64,000 nucleotides of DNA from positions 85,044 to 149,043 of the forward strand of contig NZ_JAEEGB010000037.1 of the NCBI RefSeq assembly GCF_016316925.1, given 5' to 3'. A program made the position numbers and the translations under genes. The notes beneath the pieces were generated by a model. The model was not told where the DNA came from. It saw only the letters and a list, made by a program, of their open reading frames with translations, and searched no databases. The DNA is from Clostridium aciditolerans (GTDB lineage: Bacteria; Bacillota; Clostridia; Clostridiales; Clostridiaceae). Positions 63,102 to 64,000 of the stretch are shown one piece after another (within the stretch, counting starts at the first letter, position 1; the number at the start of each line of letters is the position of its first letter).

Positions 63102-63717
63102 TTTTCATTACTACTCCTTCTACAACATTAGCCACATCTTCGCATGCATCTAATGTATCTTCAAGATACTGGTAGATTTCTCTCCATTTAATTATTTCAA
63201 TAACTTCAGTATTACTTCTAAATAAATCTCTAATTGCTTTTCTTGATACTCTGTCGCCTTCTTCTTCTATTCTATTAATTTCTATGATGTTATTACGCAA
63301 TTTTTTACTAGTTTTCATGTTTTTAAGTTCTTCCATTAAATTTATTAACTCTTCACAACTACTTACTATCATTCTACTTAACATCTCTGCTTCTTCTGTG
63401 CAGTTATTTACATTAAGCATTACGAATCTGCTAGCTGTAGCTTCTATAAGGTCAATAACGTCATCCATGTCTTTTGCTATAAGGTAGATATCTTCCCTAT
63501 CAAAAGGCGTTATGAATGTTTTATTTAACTGTTGAAGTATTTCATGCTGTTTTTTGTCTCCTTCATGCTCAATTTCTTTGAGCTTCTTATGATTTTCTTC
63601 TGAATTATCTAGATCTTGTATAAATTCCACTAGCATATTAGAAGCTTTTTGTGCAATTTTTGCAATCTCGATAAAATAATCATAGAATTTGTCTTCTTTT
63701 GGAGTTAAGCTGAACAT
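63094..63717 (-). CDS. DUF47 family PhoU-like phosphate transport regulator
   Basis: Helical PhoU-like protein that controls the adjacent PiT transporter. It has EHEGDKKQHEILQQLNKTF near residue 49 and FDREDIYLIAKDMDDVIDLI near 73, with the metal-binding E/D pattern of PhoU bundles, and EEEGDRVSRKAIRDLF later. The 207 residues are typical. AGGAGG lies six bases before the ATG. It overlaps pit by eight bases. Confidence 0.95.
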   Translation of the reverse strand: MFSLTPKEDKFYDYFIEIAKIAQKASNMLVEFIQDLDNSEENHKKLKEIEHEGDKKQHEILQQLNKTFITPFDREDIYLIAKDMDDVIDLIEATASRFVMLNVNNCTEEAEMLSRMIVSSCEELINLMEELKNMKTSKKLRNNIIEINRIEEEGDRVSRKAIRDLFRSNTEVIEIIKWREIYQYLEDTLDACEDVANVVEGVVMKNA

Positions 63718-63759
63718 TTTATCCCTCCTAATGTTGAAACTATATATTCGACCTTATAA

Positions 63760-63787
63760 AGTATAACATAAAATTAACTAAAGTAAA
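63760..63787 (-). promoter_or_regulatory. Candidate promoter of DUF47-pit
   Basis: TTTACT (63782-63787) and TATACT (63760-63765) are 16 bases apart on the minus strand. A palindrome TTAACA-N2-TGTTAA at 63796-63809 lies just upstream and could be an operator. Confidence 0.5.
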
Positions 63788-63962
63788 ATATGAAATTAAC
63801 ATTTGTTAATAATGTAAACGTTATATATTGCAAAATATAATAGAACATTTGATATTATAACATTATTTTACACATTATCACACAAAATATAACAATATTA
63901 GACTGATTATTGTTTTCTTATAACAAATACATTATTGTTCTACATAATTATTAAAAATAATA

Positions 63963-64000
63963 AAAGAGCCAGCTGCCTTAATGATATGCTCCCCTTGTGG
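63963..64000. other. GC-richer sequence at the right edge
   Basis: After an AT-rich region, the last 38 bases (from AAGAGCCAGCTGCC) are clearly richer in GC. It may be the first arm of a terminator or the end of another element, but the window stops. No gene can be called. Confidence 0.3.

Noticed and set aside
63963-64000. Right-edge GC-rich bases considered as an insertion sequence end
   Set aside because: Too little sequence remains to identify an inverted repeat or transposase.

Overview
The window is a stretch of a low-GC, endospore-forming Firmicute, almost certainly Clostridium sensu stricto. The evidence is very AT-rich DNA, clostridial CodY, SpoIVA, SpoVS and SpoVM, an L19 leader RNA, strong AGGAGG ribosome binding sites, and gene order close to the Bacillus subtilis ylo-to-codY block. 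I could not fix the species. I see no rRNA, tRNA, CRISPR array, prophage or complete insertion sequence.

Most genes lie on the minus strand, so the blocks are transcribed from right to left. From the right: phosphate uptake (DUF47/pit), a PDZ-radical SAM protein, der, gpsA and spoIVA; an asparaginase; then yicC-remA-gmk-rpoZ-coaBC-priA-def-fmt-yugP-rsmB-rlmN-prpC-prkC-rsgA-rpe-thiN. Two tiny genes follow, a 56-residue membrane protein and a 23-residue SpoVM, then a single-domain amidase. Divergent rpmB and yloU come next, then yloV, recG, rsmD and coaD. tmcAL and ylbJ run on the plus strand beside pta-ackA. The rest is yceD-rpmF-plsX-acpP-rnc-radical SAM-spoVS-DUF4044-smc-ftsY-ylxM-ffh-rpsP-khpA-rimM-trmD-rplS-lepB-rbgA-rnhB, then comM, dprA, topA and codY. 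Three plus-strand genes (an MBL hydrolase, an endonuclease IV-like protein and yraN) interrupt the rnhB-to-dprA part.

The work of the genes is ribosome biogenesis and maturation, protein targeting, fMet processing, replication restart and recombination, chromosome condensation, lipid and acetyl-phosphate metabolism, Ser/Thr kinase signalling and spore formation.

The most striking feature is not a gene. A structured 161-bp sequence occurs four times (before rimM, ffh, tmcAL and rsmD), with a 90-bp version before the asparaginase. Every copy lies in the same orientation as the gene behind it and is bounded on both sides by the Shine-Dalgarno core AGGAGG (AGGGGG at one boundary). It looks like an element that sits inside ribosome binding sites, duplicates or supplies the Shine-Dalgarno, and so leaves the gene translatable. 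Compensatory changes between copies support a conserved fold. A second unusual feature is a hairpin that would bury the yceD ribosome binding site only in read-through transcripts, because the yceD promoter lies inside the hairpin DNA.
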